A stretch of 15,738 nucleotides of DNA from NCBI GenBank assembly GCA_965660195.1, contig CBFHZM010000036.1, forward strand, positions 1 to 15,738, written 5' to 3'. Position numbers and translations under genes: made by a program. Of this stretch, positions 8,180-15,580 are shown one piece after another. The notes below the pieces were generated by a model. It made no database searches, was not told where the DNA came from, and saw only the letters and a program-made list of their open reading frames with translations. How positions within the stretch are numbered: the stretch's first letter is position 1; every line of letters starts with the position of its first letter. This DNA is from JAYODZ01 sp965660195 (GTDB lineage Bacteria > Pseudomonadota > Alphaproteobacteria > RS24).

Positions 8180-9520
8180 TTACAGGCCAGCCAAGCTCAT
8201 TTGTGGTATTAGGATCGACGGCGCATTGACGCCGCGGCGGAAGGTGAGATTGCTGGCAGGTTGTAAGATTTTAAACATCTCACGCAAATTGCTGGCGATG
8301 GTGACTTCGCTGACGGGATAGGCAATTTCGCCATTCTCGATCCAGAAGCCAGCCGCGCCGCGACTGTAATCGCCGGTCACGCCATTGACGCCCATGCCGA
8401 TCAATTCCGTAACCAACAGACCTGATTTAATGTTGCGCATCATATCCGCGATGGATTGCTCTCCAGCTTCCATATGCACATTGGTGGCGCTGGGTGAAGG
8501 CGGCGAGCCGATGCCGCGTCCTGCTCGCGCATTGGAGGCAAGAGAGAGTTGTTTTGCAGTGGCCGTGTCAAGCAACCAAGATTTGAGGACGCCGTCTTCA
8601 ATTAGCGTGATGGCGTTGCTGGCCAAGCCTTCACCATCAAAGGCAGCGGAACGTAAACCCCTTTGGCGGAGAGGGTCATCAACCAGTGTGACCCCGGCGG
8701 GCATTATTTGTTGCCCCATATCATTGCGCAAAAAAGAGGTGCCGCGGGCAACAGCGGAACCCGAAATGGCGCCCAGCAAATGTCCGATCAATGAGGCTGA
8801 GACGCGTTGATCGAATATCACGGGCGCTTTGCCTGATTTGACTTTACGTGGTTTCAGCCGCTCGAGGGTGCGCGTCGCAGCGCGATTGCCGATATCGGTA
8901 GCGCTGTCCAAATCCTGAAAATGGCGGGTTGAATGGCTAGCATAGTCGCGCTCCATAGCATCACCCGTTCCACCCAAAACAGCACAACTCAGAGAAAAGG
9001 AAGATGTTTCATAGGTGCCAGCAAACCCTGTGCTGGTGGCCAGCACGGTACGCCCGCGCCCCCACGCTGCGCCAGCACCCTCCGAATTGGTGATGCCATC
9101 ATGCGCCCGCGCAGTGGCTTCAGTTTGCAGCGCCAGGCTTTCGAGAGCTTCGGCGGCGGGTTCATAGGGATCTAGAAGATCAAGCTCTGGGATATTCTTC
9201 GCCAGCTCGTCGGAAGCCGCCAGCCCGCAAAATGGATCGGCTGGCGCCGTGCGCGCCATAGCAACGGCGCGATCGGCCAGTAGCTCAATCATTGATGCGT
9301 CAGCACCAGAGGCGGAGACGAAGGCTTGCTGTTGTCCGATTAGCGCTCGCAAGCCAATGTCACGGCTCTCAGCACGTTCGAAATCTTCGATCTCTCCCAA
9401 ACGGCAGGATAGGCTGAGCGATTGCGAGCCACTGATGATTACATCGGCACTATCGGCGCCTTTGGCTTTAAGGGTGGCCAGGGCTTGCGCCGCGAGATCA
9501 AGGTCTTGCTGAATTGACAT
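8180..9520 (-). CDS. pmbA: TldE/PmbA, non-catalytic subunit of the TldD/TldE metalloprotease
   Basis: The 446-residue product is the TldE (PmbA) partner of TldD. In E. coli the two form a heterodimer that degrades unfolded peptides; it also matures microcin B17 and affects CcdA stability. Family signs are the N-terminal region with RAESRDIGLRALIG, and near the C-terminus GMGVNGVTGDYSRGAAGF followed by ENGEIAYPVSEVTIA. There is no HExxxH motif, as expected for TldE, which distinguishes it from TldD at 13846. The ATG at 9520 has only a modest GAAAG upstream. It lies 26 bases after the desaturase gene and 64 bases before msbA, on the same strand, so it probably belongs to the same transcript. 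Confidence 0.93.
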   Translation of the reverse strand: MSIQQDLDLAAQALATLKAKGADSADVIISGSQSLSLSCRLGEIEDFERAESRDIGLRALIGQQQAFVSASGADASMIELLADRAVAMARTAPADPFCGLAASDELAKNIPELDLLDPYEPAAEALESLALQTEATARAHDGITNSEGAGAAWGRGRTVLATSTGFAGTYETSSFSLSCAVLGGTGDAMERDYASHSTRHFQDLDSATDIGNRAATRTLERLKPRKVKSGKAPVIFDQRVSASLIGHLLGAISGSAVARGTSFLRNDMGQQIMPAGVTLVDDPLRQRGLRSAAFDGEGLASNAITLIEDGVLKSWLLDTATAKQLSLASNARAGRGIGSPPSPSATNVHMEAGEQSIADMMRNIKSGLLVTELIGMGVNGVTGDYSRGAAGFWIENGEIAYPVSEVTIASNLREMFKILQPASNLTFRRGVNAPSILIPQMSLAGL

Positions 9521-9546
9521 GTTGAGCTTTCATGTTTTGCTATTGA

Positions 9547-10602
9547 TTAGGTCTGGTTAAACCCTTCGCCCATAGTACCACGCAGGCGAGGACTTCTGGC
9601 CTTTTGACCACCAGTAGGTGAGGATGAATCGTCTCGGCTGGTTGCACGACGAATAATATCAAGATAGCCGGTTGCTGTTTCCATGCGGCCAATTAGTCCG
9701 CGGTCGGCAAGCGCTATATGTAGTGCCGGCAACCGATAGCATGGTACGTAAAATAGCAAATGATGCTCGACATGGTAATTTACCCAATAGGGCGCAATGA
9801 AGATCCGCTCGAGCCAATTTGCGTGCGTCGTGCGCGCATTGCGAAACGGGTCATTGTTATCGGGAACAATGGCATGTTCGGCAATGTTACGAATGCGCGT
9901 GATGGCCATTTGATAAGTGAAGAAAGGTAGCAACCAAAACAGAAAATAAAAGCTCCAGTTAAAGAGCGCTGCGCAAAGCGCGAAAATGACAATTTGCGCT
10001 GCCATCGATGCGCCTAAGCGATGCTGGAATAGTGCCAGTCGCTTGCCGACCGGCCAGTCCGATGGGCCGATCGCAGTTTTGAATTGATCGATGCGCTGTT
10101 GTAGAGCGGTTTGGCCTGTAAGATCGCGTATCATTTTGCGTTTAAAGCTGGCCTGTGTGATGGGAAATGGTTTCGATAAAACGAGGTCGGGGTCGTCTTC
10201 TTGTTGCGTGCGGGCATGGTGTTGCATGTGATACCGCCGATAGGCGCCAGTATGGGCAATAATCGGATAGGCGCAAAGCCAATTGCTCAGGCGATCATTG
10301 AGCCAGCTGGTGTTCATCAGCGCATTATGCGCCGCATCGTGCATTAAGATTGCCAGCCCCAATTGCCGCGCTCCGATGATCATGACCGCAAGCACGACCG
10401 TCAACGGATTGGGAAAGGCATAAACCACCGCCATAGCGCCAAAAATAACGGCCCAAGCATGACCAATCAGATATAAACCCATGAGGTCTGACCGCCGCCG
10501 CAACTTGTCCAGCGTGATGCGATCAACGAGATCAAGCGCCTTGATCCGTAGACCCGATAGCGAGTCTGCTGGTGTTGGCTTTTTTGACGTTTCTTCAACC
10601 AT
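9547..10602 (-). CDS. Membrane fatty acid desaturase-like di-iron protein
   Basis: This 351-residue integral membrane protein carries the three histidine boxes of membrane desaturases and hydroxylases: HDAAH (88-92), HMQHH (125-129) and HVEHH (277-281), plus H243 in RNIAEH. Together they should hold a di-iron centre that uses O2 to desaturate or hydroxylate an acyl chain. Hydrophobic segments lie at about 45-63, 66-86, 200-218 and 220-235, the usual two-hairpin layout. The C-terminal 30 residues are polar, low-complexity and probably disordered. Substrate and position cannot be inferred; carotenoid hydroxylases or ketolases and sphingolipid enzymes share the fold. It lies between ubiA and pmbA, upstream of lipid A genes. 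The Shine-Dalgarno signal before the ATG is poor. Confidence 0.88.
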   Translation of the reverse strand: MVEETSKKPTPADSLSGLRIKALDLVDRITLDKLRRRSDLMGLYLIGHAWAVIFGAMAVVYAFPNPLTVVLAVMIIGARQLGLAILMHDAAHNALMNTSWLNDRLSNWLCAYPIIAHTGAYRRYHMQHHARTQQEDDPDLVLSKPFPITQASFKRKMIRDLTGQTALQQRIDQFKTAIGPSDWPVGKRLALFQHRLGASMAAQIVIFALCAALFNWSFYFLFWLLPFFTYQMAITRIRNIAEHAIVPDNNDPFRNARTTHANWLERIFIAPYWVNYHVEHHLLFYVPCYRLPALHIALADRGLIGRMETATGYLDIIRRATSRDDSSSPTGGQKARSPRLRGTMGEGFNQT

Positions 10603-10669
10603 GGTGGAACTTTATCTCAAAATCCTCTCAGAATCTCGTAAATCGGGGCGCTGAGGCAATTTAGTTGTT

Positions 10670-11596
10670 TTAGCCCTGCCAGCCAAGCAATAAGGCGAGG
10701 GCAACAATAATGCCGGTGTCGCGGTTGCGACGAAACAAGGCGAGGCATATCTCCGGATTATTGATATCTAGCAGGATAATTTGCCGGCCGAGGTGCCCTG
10801 CGGTGATTACCAAACCGACCCAAAATAAGATCCCCATCTCATGACTAATGCCAGCAAGGCCAAGGCTGACCAGCATGCCTGAGTAGAAAAAAGCGACAGC
10901 TGGGCGTGTCCGCTCTCCAAGCCAGCGTGCCGAAGATTTAACACCGACCAGCGCGTCGTCCTCACGATCTTGATGTGCATAAATCGTGTCGTAGCCCAGC
11001 GTCCAAAAAATACCGGCGACATATAACCAAATCGCCGCCGCTGGAATATCGTTCAATAACGTTGCTGCGCCCATCAACACACCCCAATTAAATGTCAGGC
11101 CGAGCCATAATTGCGGCCACCAGGTAATGCGTTTCATGAAGGGGTAGCTAGCAACCAGCAATAAGCTCGCGACTCCTAGCTCGATGGTAAGCGTGTTAAA
11201 CTGCAGTAAGATCAGCAAACCGATTAAACATTGTGCCAATAAAAAAGCTATGGCTTGGGGGATGGAGATAAGTCCTGCGGCGAGTGGTCGTCCGGCCGTG
11301 CGTGCGACTTGCCGATCAATATTGCGGTCAACAATGTCGTTATAAGTGCATCCCGCGCCACGCATTACCAGCGCGCCCACACCATAGAGAAGAACGGTCG
11401 TAAGCGATGGCGCCAGCCGCGCATCTGGGGCGCTGAGCATCAACCCCCATAGGCACGGCAGAAATAAAAGCCAGCTACCAATCGGGCGGTCGAGGCGGGC
11501 CAAACGCGCATAGGGTTGTAGCGCCGCTGGTAAAAATCGATCGACCCAATTATCGGCAATCGCGTCTGCTGGTTTGACGTCTTGCTGGCTTGTCAT
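10670..11596 (-). CDS. ubiA: 4-hydroxybenzoate polyprenyltransferase
   Basis: UbiA attaches the polyprenyl tail to 4-hydroxybenzoate in ubiquinone synthesis, within the inner membrane. The 308-residue product has the first Asp-rich motif NDIVDRNID (86-94) followed by the RTAGRPLAAG segment, and the second motif YDTIYAHQDREDD (202-214). Both coordinate Mg-diphosphate. Several hydrophobic helices span the rest, consistent with the nine-helix fold. The frame stays open 95 codons upstream, but that stretch is cysteine- and arginine-rich and overlaps rsmE. The ATG at 11596, with AAGGGAGAG just upstream, gives the normal length. The downstream desaturase follows after 67 bases. Confidence 0.97.
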   Translation of the reverse strand: MTSQQDVKPADAIADNWVDRFLPAALQPYARLARLDRPIGSWLLFLPCLWGLMLSAPDARLAPSLTTVLLYGVGALVMRGAGCTYNDIVDRNIDRQVARTAGRPLAAGLISIPQAIAFLLAQCLIGLLILLQFNTLTIELGVASLLLVASYPFMKRITWWPQLWLGLTFNWGVLMGAATLLNDIPAAAIWLYVAGIFWTLGYDTIYAHQDREDDALVGVKSSARWLGERTRPAVAFFYSGMLVSLGLAGISHEMGILFWVGLVITAGHLGRQIILLDINNPEICLALFRRNRDTGIIVALALLLGWQG

Positions 11597-11620
11597 GGCT
11601 CTCCCTTTCCCGTTACAAAC

Positions 11621-11628
11621 GCTATAGC
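11621..11628. promoter_or_regulatory. Palindromic TATA element shared by ubiA and rsmE
   Basis: GCTATAGC is a perfect 8-base palindrome in the 57-base ubiA/rsmE divergent gap, giving TATAGC on both strands. Read toward ubiA it is preceded by TG at the extended -10 position (TGCTATAGC), with TTGTCC 19 bases further upstream. Toward rsmE no good -35 is visible. It may serve as the -10 of two face-to-face promoters. This is inferred from sequence pattern only. Confidence 0.4.
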
Positions 11629-11653
11629 ATTTTTTCTGGCAAAGGGGACAACA

Positions 11654-12403
11654 ATGCGAACAGAGCGCACTCCCGCCCGCCGCGCCCGTCTTTTTGTCGA
11701 AGCGGATTTGGCGCGCGATGCGGAAATTACCCTGTCGTCGGCGCAAACGCATTATATTAGAAATGTTTTGCGCGCCGCGCTGGGTGATCGGGTTGAGGTT
11801 TTCAATGCCCGTGAAGGGGCTTATGTGGCCGTGCTCGAGACCATATCGAAAAAAGCTGTGACCGTGAGGCTCATTAGCCATTTGCGGGCGCCCGATGCCT
11901 TACCCGACTTGTGGTTGGCCTTTGCGCCTTTGCGCCGTGAGCGAACCGACTTTTTGATCGAGAAAGCTGTTGAGCTGGGTGTGACGCGCCTGTGTCCACT
12001 TATTACGCGCTTCACCCAGTCGCATCGCTTCAAGCCTGAGCATCTCGAGGCGCGTATGATCGAGGCTTGTGAGCAGAGCGAACGCGTCGGCATCGCCGAG
12101 ATTGCTTCTTTGACACCACTAGATCGGTTTCTGTCAGAGTTACCTGCGGCGGCGCAACTGGTGTTTTGTGATGAGGCGGAAGCGGCAAAAGGCGGCGTTA
12201 CCCCGATCGAGCGCCGAGCGGCGGCGCCGCAAATCGTCTTGATCGGCCCTGAGGGTGGCTTTCATGACGACGAACGAAGCTTAATTGCATCGCACCCGCA
12301 GGCCATTGGCTTATCGTTGGGGCCACGGATTCTGCGAGCTGAGACGGCGGCGATTGCTGCTTTGAGCCTAATGCAAGTTTGGACCGGCGACTGGGGCCAG
12401 TAA
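11654..12403 (+). CDS. rsmE: 16S rRNA (uracil-1498-N3)-methyltransferase
   Basis: RsmE methylates N3 of U1498 in the 16S rRNA decoding region of the assembled 30S subunit, using S-adenosylmethionine. The 249-residue product has an N-terminal PUA-like RNA-binding domain (about 10-75) and a C-terminal SPOUT domain with its trefoil knot. Knot motifs are EKAVELGV (103-110), EQSER (140-144), IGPEGGF (197-203) and LGPRILRAETA (222-232). The frame is open upstream to 11582, inside ubiA. The ATG at 11654 is preferred because AGGGGA lies 5 bases upstream. It is followed by gshA on the same strand after 65 bases. Confidence 0.96.
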   Translation: MRTERTPARRARLFVEADLARDAEITLSSAQTHYIRNVLRAALGDRVEVFNAREGAYVAVLETISKKAVTVRLISHLRAPDALPDLWLAFAPLRRERTDFLIEKAVELGVTRLCPLITRFTQSHRFKPEHLEARMIEACEQSERVGIAEIASLTPLDRFLSELPAAAQLVFCDEAEAAKGGVTPIERRAAAPQIVLIGPEGGFHDDERSLIASHPQAIGLSLGPRILRAETAAIAALSLMQVWTGDWGQ

Positions 12404-12413
12404 AACTGTTCCC

Positions 12414-12442
12414 TTGTGTTTGATCTTAATCAGCCCTATAGG
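12414..12442 (+). promoter_or_regulatory. Candidate gshA promoter
   Basis: TTGTGT (12414-12419) and TATAGG (12437-12442) are separated by exactly 17 bases in the rsmE-gshA gap, 26 bases before the gshA ATG. The -10 lies in a 10-base palindrome CCCTATAGGG (12434-12443). The match is moderate, so gshA may have its own promoter as well as read-through from rsmE. Confidence 0.4.
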
Positions 12443-12468
12443 GGTTGAACGTTAACGGAGCGCAACAT

Positions 12469-13845
12469 ATGTCGGGCCCTTCTTCTGCCAGCGAGACCGT
12501 CCTCGAGTCGAAAAATGCTCTCATTGATTGGATGGCATCTGGCGCCAAACCTGCATCACAATGGCGTATTGGTACCGAGCATGAAAAGTTCGGATACGAT
12601 TTGGCGACCAAACAACCACTTCGCTATGAAGGCCCCACAGGCATTGAAGCCATGTTGCGAGGCCTCACGCGATTTGGTTGGCAGGAAATTATAGAGCAAG
12701 GCAAGCTTGTGGGCTTGACCCGCGATGCCGCCAGTGGTGGGGGCTCGGTAACGCTCGAGCCAGGTGGCCAATTAGAATTATCGGGCGCGCCTCTGGCCAC
12801 CATTCATGACACATGTCGGGAGGTAAATGCGCATTTGCGCGAGGTGCGCGCTGTTGCCGAAGAATTGGGGCAGGGGTATCTCGGTTTGGGGTTTGCACCG
12901 AGTTGGGGTCTTGCCGACGCGCCGCATATGCCCAAGGGCCGTTATGAATTAATGCGGGACTACATGCCTACGCGTGGCCAGCGCGGTCTTGATATGATGT
13001 ATCTCAGCTGTACGGTTCAAGTGAACCTCGATTTTTCTTCTGAACAAGACATGGTGGATAAGTTGCGCCTGTCGCTTGCGTTGCAACCTATCGCAACGGC
13101 TCTATTTGCGAATTCGCCGCTAAGGGTCAATCAACTTACGGGCAATTTATCAGAGCGATCACTTGTTTGGCTCGATACTGATCCTGACCGCACTGGAATG
13201 TTGCCCTTCGCTTTTGAGGACGGTTTCGGTTTTGAGCGCTATGTCGATTATGCGCTCGACGTACCGATGTATTTCGTTATTCGTAATGGAAATTATATCA
13301 ATGTGATGGGAGAGAGCTTCCGCGATTTTCTCGATGGACGCTTGCCAGCTTTGCCCGGCGAAAAGCCGACAGAGCGCGATTGGGAAAATCATCTGACAAC
13401 GCTATTCCCTGAAGCGCGAGTAAAACGATTTATCGAAATGCGCGGTGCCGATAGCGGTCCGTGGCAGTCGCTCTGTGCCCTGCCAGCCTTGTGGGTCGGC
13501 TTGCTTTATGATCCCGCGACATTGCAAAAAGGGCTCGAAATGGTCGCCGACTGGACGGCAGATGAACGCCTCGCTTTACGACGGCAAGTTCCGGCCACCG
13601 GATTGCAAACAAATTTTCGTGATCGCACCGTCCTCGATATTGCCCGCGATGTCGTCGCCCTAGCCGAGCAAGGCTTAGCCGCACGAGCCCGAAGTGATGG
13701 GTCGGGCGGCGACGAACGCGGTTTTCTAGCGACTTTACAGAAAACTGTGCGGGATGGCAAAACTCCTGCGGATCGCATCGTCGAAGCCTATCGCGGCGTC
13801 TGGAACGGCGATCTGGCGCAGCTTTTTGCCGAAAATAGTTTTTAA
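12469..13845 (+). CDS. gshA: Glutamate--cysteine ligase, class III (plant/alphaproteobacterial type)
   Basis: This cytoplasmic ATP-dependent enzyme forms gamma-glutamylcysteine, the committed step of glutathione synthesis. The 458-residue product fits the plant-like class: RIGTEHEKFGYD near the N-terminus (33-44), then GGGSVTLEPGGQLELSGAP (about 88-106), MRDYMPTRG, and FRDRTVLDIARDV toward the C-terminus. These are unlike the enterobacterial GshA family. An in-frame TTG at 12445 would add eight residues, but the ATG at 12469 has GGAG 8 bases upstream and is chosen. gshB is not in the window. The TAA stop touches the tldD stop on the other strand with no intervening base. Confidence 0.96.
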   Translation: MSGPSSASETVLESKNALIDWMASGAKPASQWRIGTEHEKFGYDLATKQPLRYEGPTGIEAMLRGLTRFGWQEIIEQGKLVGLTRDAASGGGSVTLEPGGQLELSGAPLATIHDTCREVNAHLREVRAVAEELGQGYLGLGFAPSWGLADAPHMPKGRYELMRDYMPTRGQRGLDMMYLSCTVQVNLDFSSEQDMVDKLRLSLALQPIATALFANSPLRVNQLTGNLSERSLVWLDTDPDRTGMLPFAFEDGFGFERYVDYALDVPMYFVIRNGNYINVMGESFRDFLDGRLPALPGEKPTERDWENHLTTLFPEARVKRFIEMRGADSGPWQSLCALPALWVGLLYDPATLQKGLEMVADWTADERLALRRQVPATGLQTNFRDRTVLDIARDVVALAEQGLAARARSDGSGGDERGFLATLQKTVRDGKTPADRIVEAYRGVWNGDLAQLFAENSF

Positions 13846-13849
13846 TTAA
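13842..13849. other. TTAATTAA palindrome containing both convergent stop codons
   Basis: The gshA TAA (13843-13845) and the tldD TAA (13846-13848, minus strand) are back to back inside TTAATTAA. There is no intergenic base and no hairpin plus T-run on either side, so a classical intrinsic terminator is absent. Transcripts from each gene probably run into the other or end by another mechanism. Confidence 0.8.
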
Positions 13850-15276
13850 TTGGCTGTTCCGCCGACCGTGAGCCCATCAATTCGTAAGCTTGGTTGCCCA
13901 ACACCTACGGGCACCCCTTGACCGTCTTTGCCGCAGGTGCCGATCCCCTCATCAAGGGCCATATCATTGCCGATCATGGAGATGCGTTGCATGGTCTCGG
14001 GGCCGGTACCAATTAGCGTCGCGCCTTTGAGCGGCCGACCAATTTTGCCGTTTTCGATTTCGTAAGACTCGGTGCACGAGAAAACAAATTTCCCAGATGT
14101 AATATCGACCTGACCACCGCCAAAAGCCGTGGCATAGATGCCTTTTTTAACGCTGGAAATAATCTCCTGCGGATCGTGCTGGCCGCCAAGCATATAAGTA
14201 TTAGTCATACGCGGCATAGGCTGACAGGCAAAGCTCTCGCGCCGACCATTGCCGGTGGGTTGCATACCCATCAACCGGGCATTCAGCCGATCTTGCATGT
14301 AGCCGCGCAAAATGCCGTCTTCGATAAGTACGGTTTTGCTGCTGGGGGTGCCTTCGTCATCAATCGTGAGTGAGCCACGGCGATTTTCAATTGTGCCATC
14401 ATCGATGACGGTGACGCCTTTGGCCGCCACGCGTTCGCCGATGCGATTCGAGAAAGCGGACGTTTTTTTGCGGTTAAAATCGCCTTCGAGCCCATGCCCG
14501 ACCGCCTCATGCAACAGAATGCCTGGCCAACCCGCGCCAAGGACGACATCCATCTCACCAGCCGGCGCATCCACCGAGTCGAGATTGACATCGGCTTGGC
14601 GGATTGCGTCCCGAACTTGCGATTGCCAATTTTCGGGTGCCATCCACTGCGCGTAAGAGGCGCGGCCGCCGCGGCCCGAATGGCCTGTTTCCTGCCGATC
14701 ACCAACCCCAAGCACAACTGACACATCTAACCGAACCAGAGGGCGAATATCAAAAACCGGCCCTTGATCGGCGCGAACAACGGAAACAACCTGCCACTCG
14801 CCAGACAGTCCGATCGACACTTGGCGCACGCGATTATCCACTTTCCGCGCGAATTCATTAATGTTTTCAAGTAGTTTTAGTTTTTCCTCAAAGCTGAAAT
14901 CATCCAGAGGGTTATTGGCAATGTAGAGTTGTCGCGACGGCTGGCTCGGCGCCAGCATCATTGTTCCCGCGTGACCTTTTCGTACGGCATCGAGCGTCGC
15001 GCCAGCGCGTTGAATAGCGTCGGTCGATAGCTCCGTCGCATGCGCATAGCCGGTTAATTCGCCGACGATAGCGCGCAACCCAAAGCCTTTACTAATGTCG
15101 AAATTGGCGGCCCTCAGCCGATTATCGTCGAAAGAGAAGGACTCGGAGAGCGTGTGCTCGATAAATAATTCGCCGTCATCCATATTCGCAAGCGCCTCTT
15201 TTACAATTCGGTGCGTTTGCTCGAGATCCAAATTTTGCTCGGCGAAGAGAATGTTCTCGGCGGCGTAATTCGACAT
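13846..15276 (-). CDS. tldD: TldD, catalytic subunit of the TldD/TldE metalloprotease
   Basis: TldD is the zinc-bearing subunit of the TldD/TldE protease; its partner is encoded at 8180-9520. The 476-residue product matches the usual 475-481. The catalytic motif HEAVGHGLEGD is at 256-266 (HExxxH, H256 and H261 as zinc ligands, E257 catalytic). The conserved Cys of GTCGKDGQGVPVGVGQP near the C-terminus supplies the third ligand in the E. coli structure. The frame continues 25 codons upstream. The ATG at 15276 is chosen because GGGAGA and AGGA lie 9 and 3 bases upstream and the protein then begins like its relatives. It is convergent with gshA and divergent from coxB. Confidence 0.96.
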   Translation of the reverse strand: MSNYAAENILFAEQNLDLEQTHRIVKEALANMDDGELFIEHTLSESFSFDDNRLRAANFDISKGFGLRAIVGELTGYAHATELSTDAIQRAGATLDAVRKGHAGTMMLAPSQPSRQLYIANNPLDDFSFEEKLKLLENINEFARKVDNRVRQVSIGLSGEWQVVSVVRADQGPVFDIRPLVRLDVSVVLGVGDRQETGHSGRGGRASYAQWMAPENWQSQVRDAIRQADVNLDSVDAPAGEMDVVLGAGWPGILLHEAVGHGLEGDFNRKKTSAFSNRIGERVAAKGVTVIDDGTIENRRGSLTIDDEGTPSSKTVLIEDGILRGYMQDRLNARLMGMQPTGNGRRESFACQPMPRMTNTYMLGGQHDPQEIISSVKKGIYATAFGGGQVDITSGKFVFSCTESYEIENGKIGRPLKGATLIGTGPETMQRISMIGNDMALDEGIGTCGKDGQGVPVGVGQPSLRIDGLTVGGTAN

Positions 15277-15322
15277 GCGTCCTGTTCTCCCGTTGGGCGT
15301 TCTGCCTGACTTTATATAATTC

Positions 15323-15351
15323 CTTATAGGGGCAAAAACCGCACGCGTCAC
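15323..15351 (-). promoter_or_regulatory. Candidate tldD promoter
   Basis: Read leftward, GTGACG (15346-15351) and TATAAG (15323-15328) are 17 bases apart, with four and five of six consensus matches. The -10 ends 46 bases before the tldD ATG. The -35 box lies inside the inverted repeat at 15340-15359, so a protein bound there would block or contact polymerase. A second AT-rich run (TATATAA) follows about 8 bases further downstream. Confidence 0.5.
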
Positions 15352-15359
15352 GCGGTGCG
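15340..15359. repeat. Inverted repeat over the tldD -35 box
   Basis: CGCACGCG-TCA-CGC(G)GTGCG forms two 8-base complementary arms around a 3-base loop, with one bulged G. It could be an operator or an RNA hairpin, but lies upstream of the predicted tldD start site, which favours a DNA-level role. Confidence 0.5.
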
Positions 15360-15379
15360 ATTAATACCATTGATTTTGT

Positions 15380-15399
15380 CAGTTCATCGCGACGAACTG
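15380..15399. repeat. Inverted repeat CAGTTC-N8-GAACTG
   Basis: The outer 6-base arms are perfect and the core TCGCGA is itself palindromic, so 18 of 20 positions are symmetric. Its centre is 40 bases from the centre of the dyad at 15340-15359, close to four helical turns. It overlaps the TTGTCA hexamer facing coxB. The form suggests a dimeric regulator site, but the regulator is unknown. Confidence 0.5.
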
Positions 15400-15446
15400 C
15401 GGCTATCGAGATCAATAGGTTTGGCACAAAAATAGTCACAGAAAAC

Positions 15447-15469
15447 ACCAAATTTAAAGGGCATTTGGT
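15447..15469. repeat. Inverted repeat ACCAAAT-N9-ATTTGGT
   Basis: Perfect 7-base arms flank a 9-base spacer (TTAAAGGGC), about 110 bases before the coxB ATG. It differs in sequence from the other two dyads in the region. It may be a regulator site or a hairpin in the coxB leader. Confidence 0.45.
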
Positions 15470-15567
15470 CGCATAGTTCAGAAAAATCAGTGATTTCTCC
15501 ATTCCCTTCTTGTATTTTGAATCGACATAGCTAATCTGCGGCTCAAACGCTTAAGGAGAAGCGGGAA

Positions 15568-15573
15568 AGAGGA
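15568..15573 (+). promoter_or_regulatory. coxB ribosome binding site
   Basis: AGAGGA lies 7 bases before the ATG at 15581. A second SD-like AAGGAG (15553-15558) sits 22 bases upstream of the start, too far to serve it. The close site fixes the coxB start. Confidence 0.7.
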
Positions 15574-15580
15574 CTAAAAT

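Larger units (their letters stand above)
15277..15580. promoter_or_regulatory. tldD-coxB divergent intergenic region
   Basis: This 304-base stretch between the two start codons is AT-richer than the coding DNA and has no credible ORF. It holds a good leftward tldD promoter, three separate inverted repeats (15340-15359, 15380-15399, 15447-15469) and the coxB ribosome binding site. I found no convincing sigma70 pair for coxB. TTGTCA (15376-15381) is the best rightward -35-like hexamer, but has no good -10 at 16-18 bases. Confidence 0.7.

Noticed and set aside
8385..8810. A 141-codon rightward open frame opposite pmbA
   Set aside because: It lies wholly antisense to conserved PmbA sequence, and its composition is typical of a complement-strand shadow.
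11597..11881. A 95-residue N-terminal extension of UbiA, with a C-x2-C-C-x2-C-like cluster that looks like a metal site
   Set aside because: The stretch is antisense to rsmE coding sequence and spans the divergent promoter region. The ATG at 11596 has a good ribosome binding site and gives the normal UbiA length, so the cysteines are accidental.
15277..15351. A 25-residue N-terminal extension of TldD
   Set aside because: It contains the predicted tldD promoter and dyad, and family members begin near the ATG at 15276.
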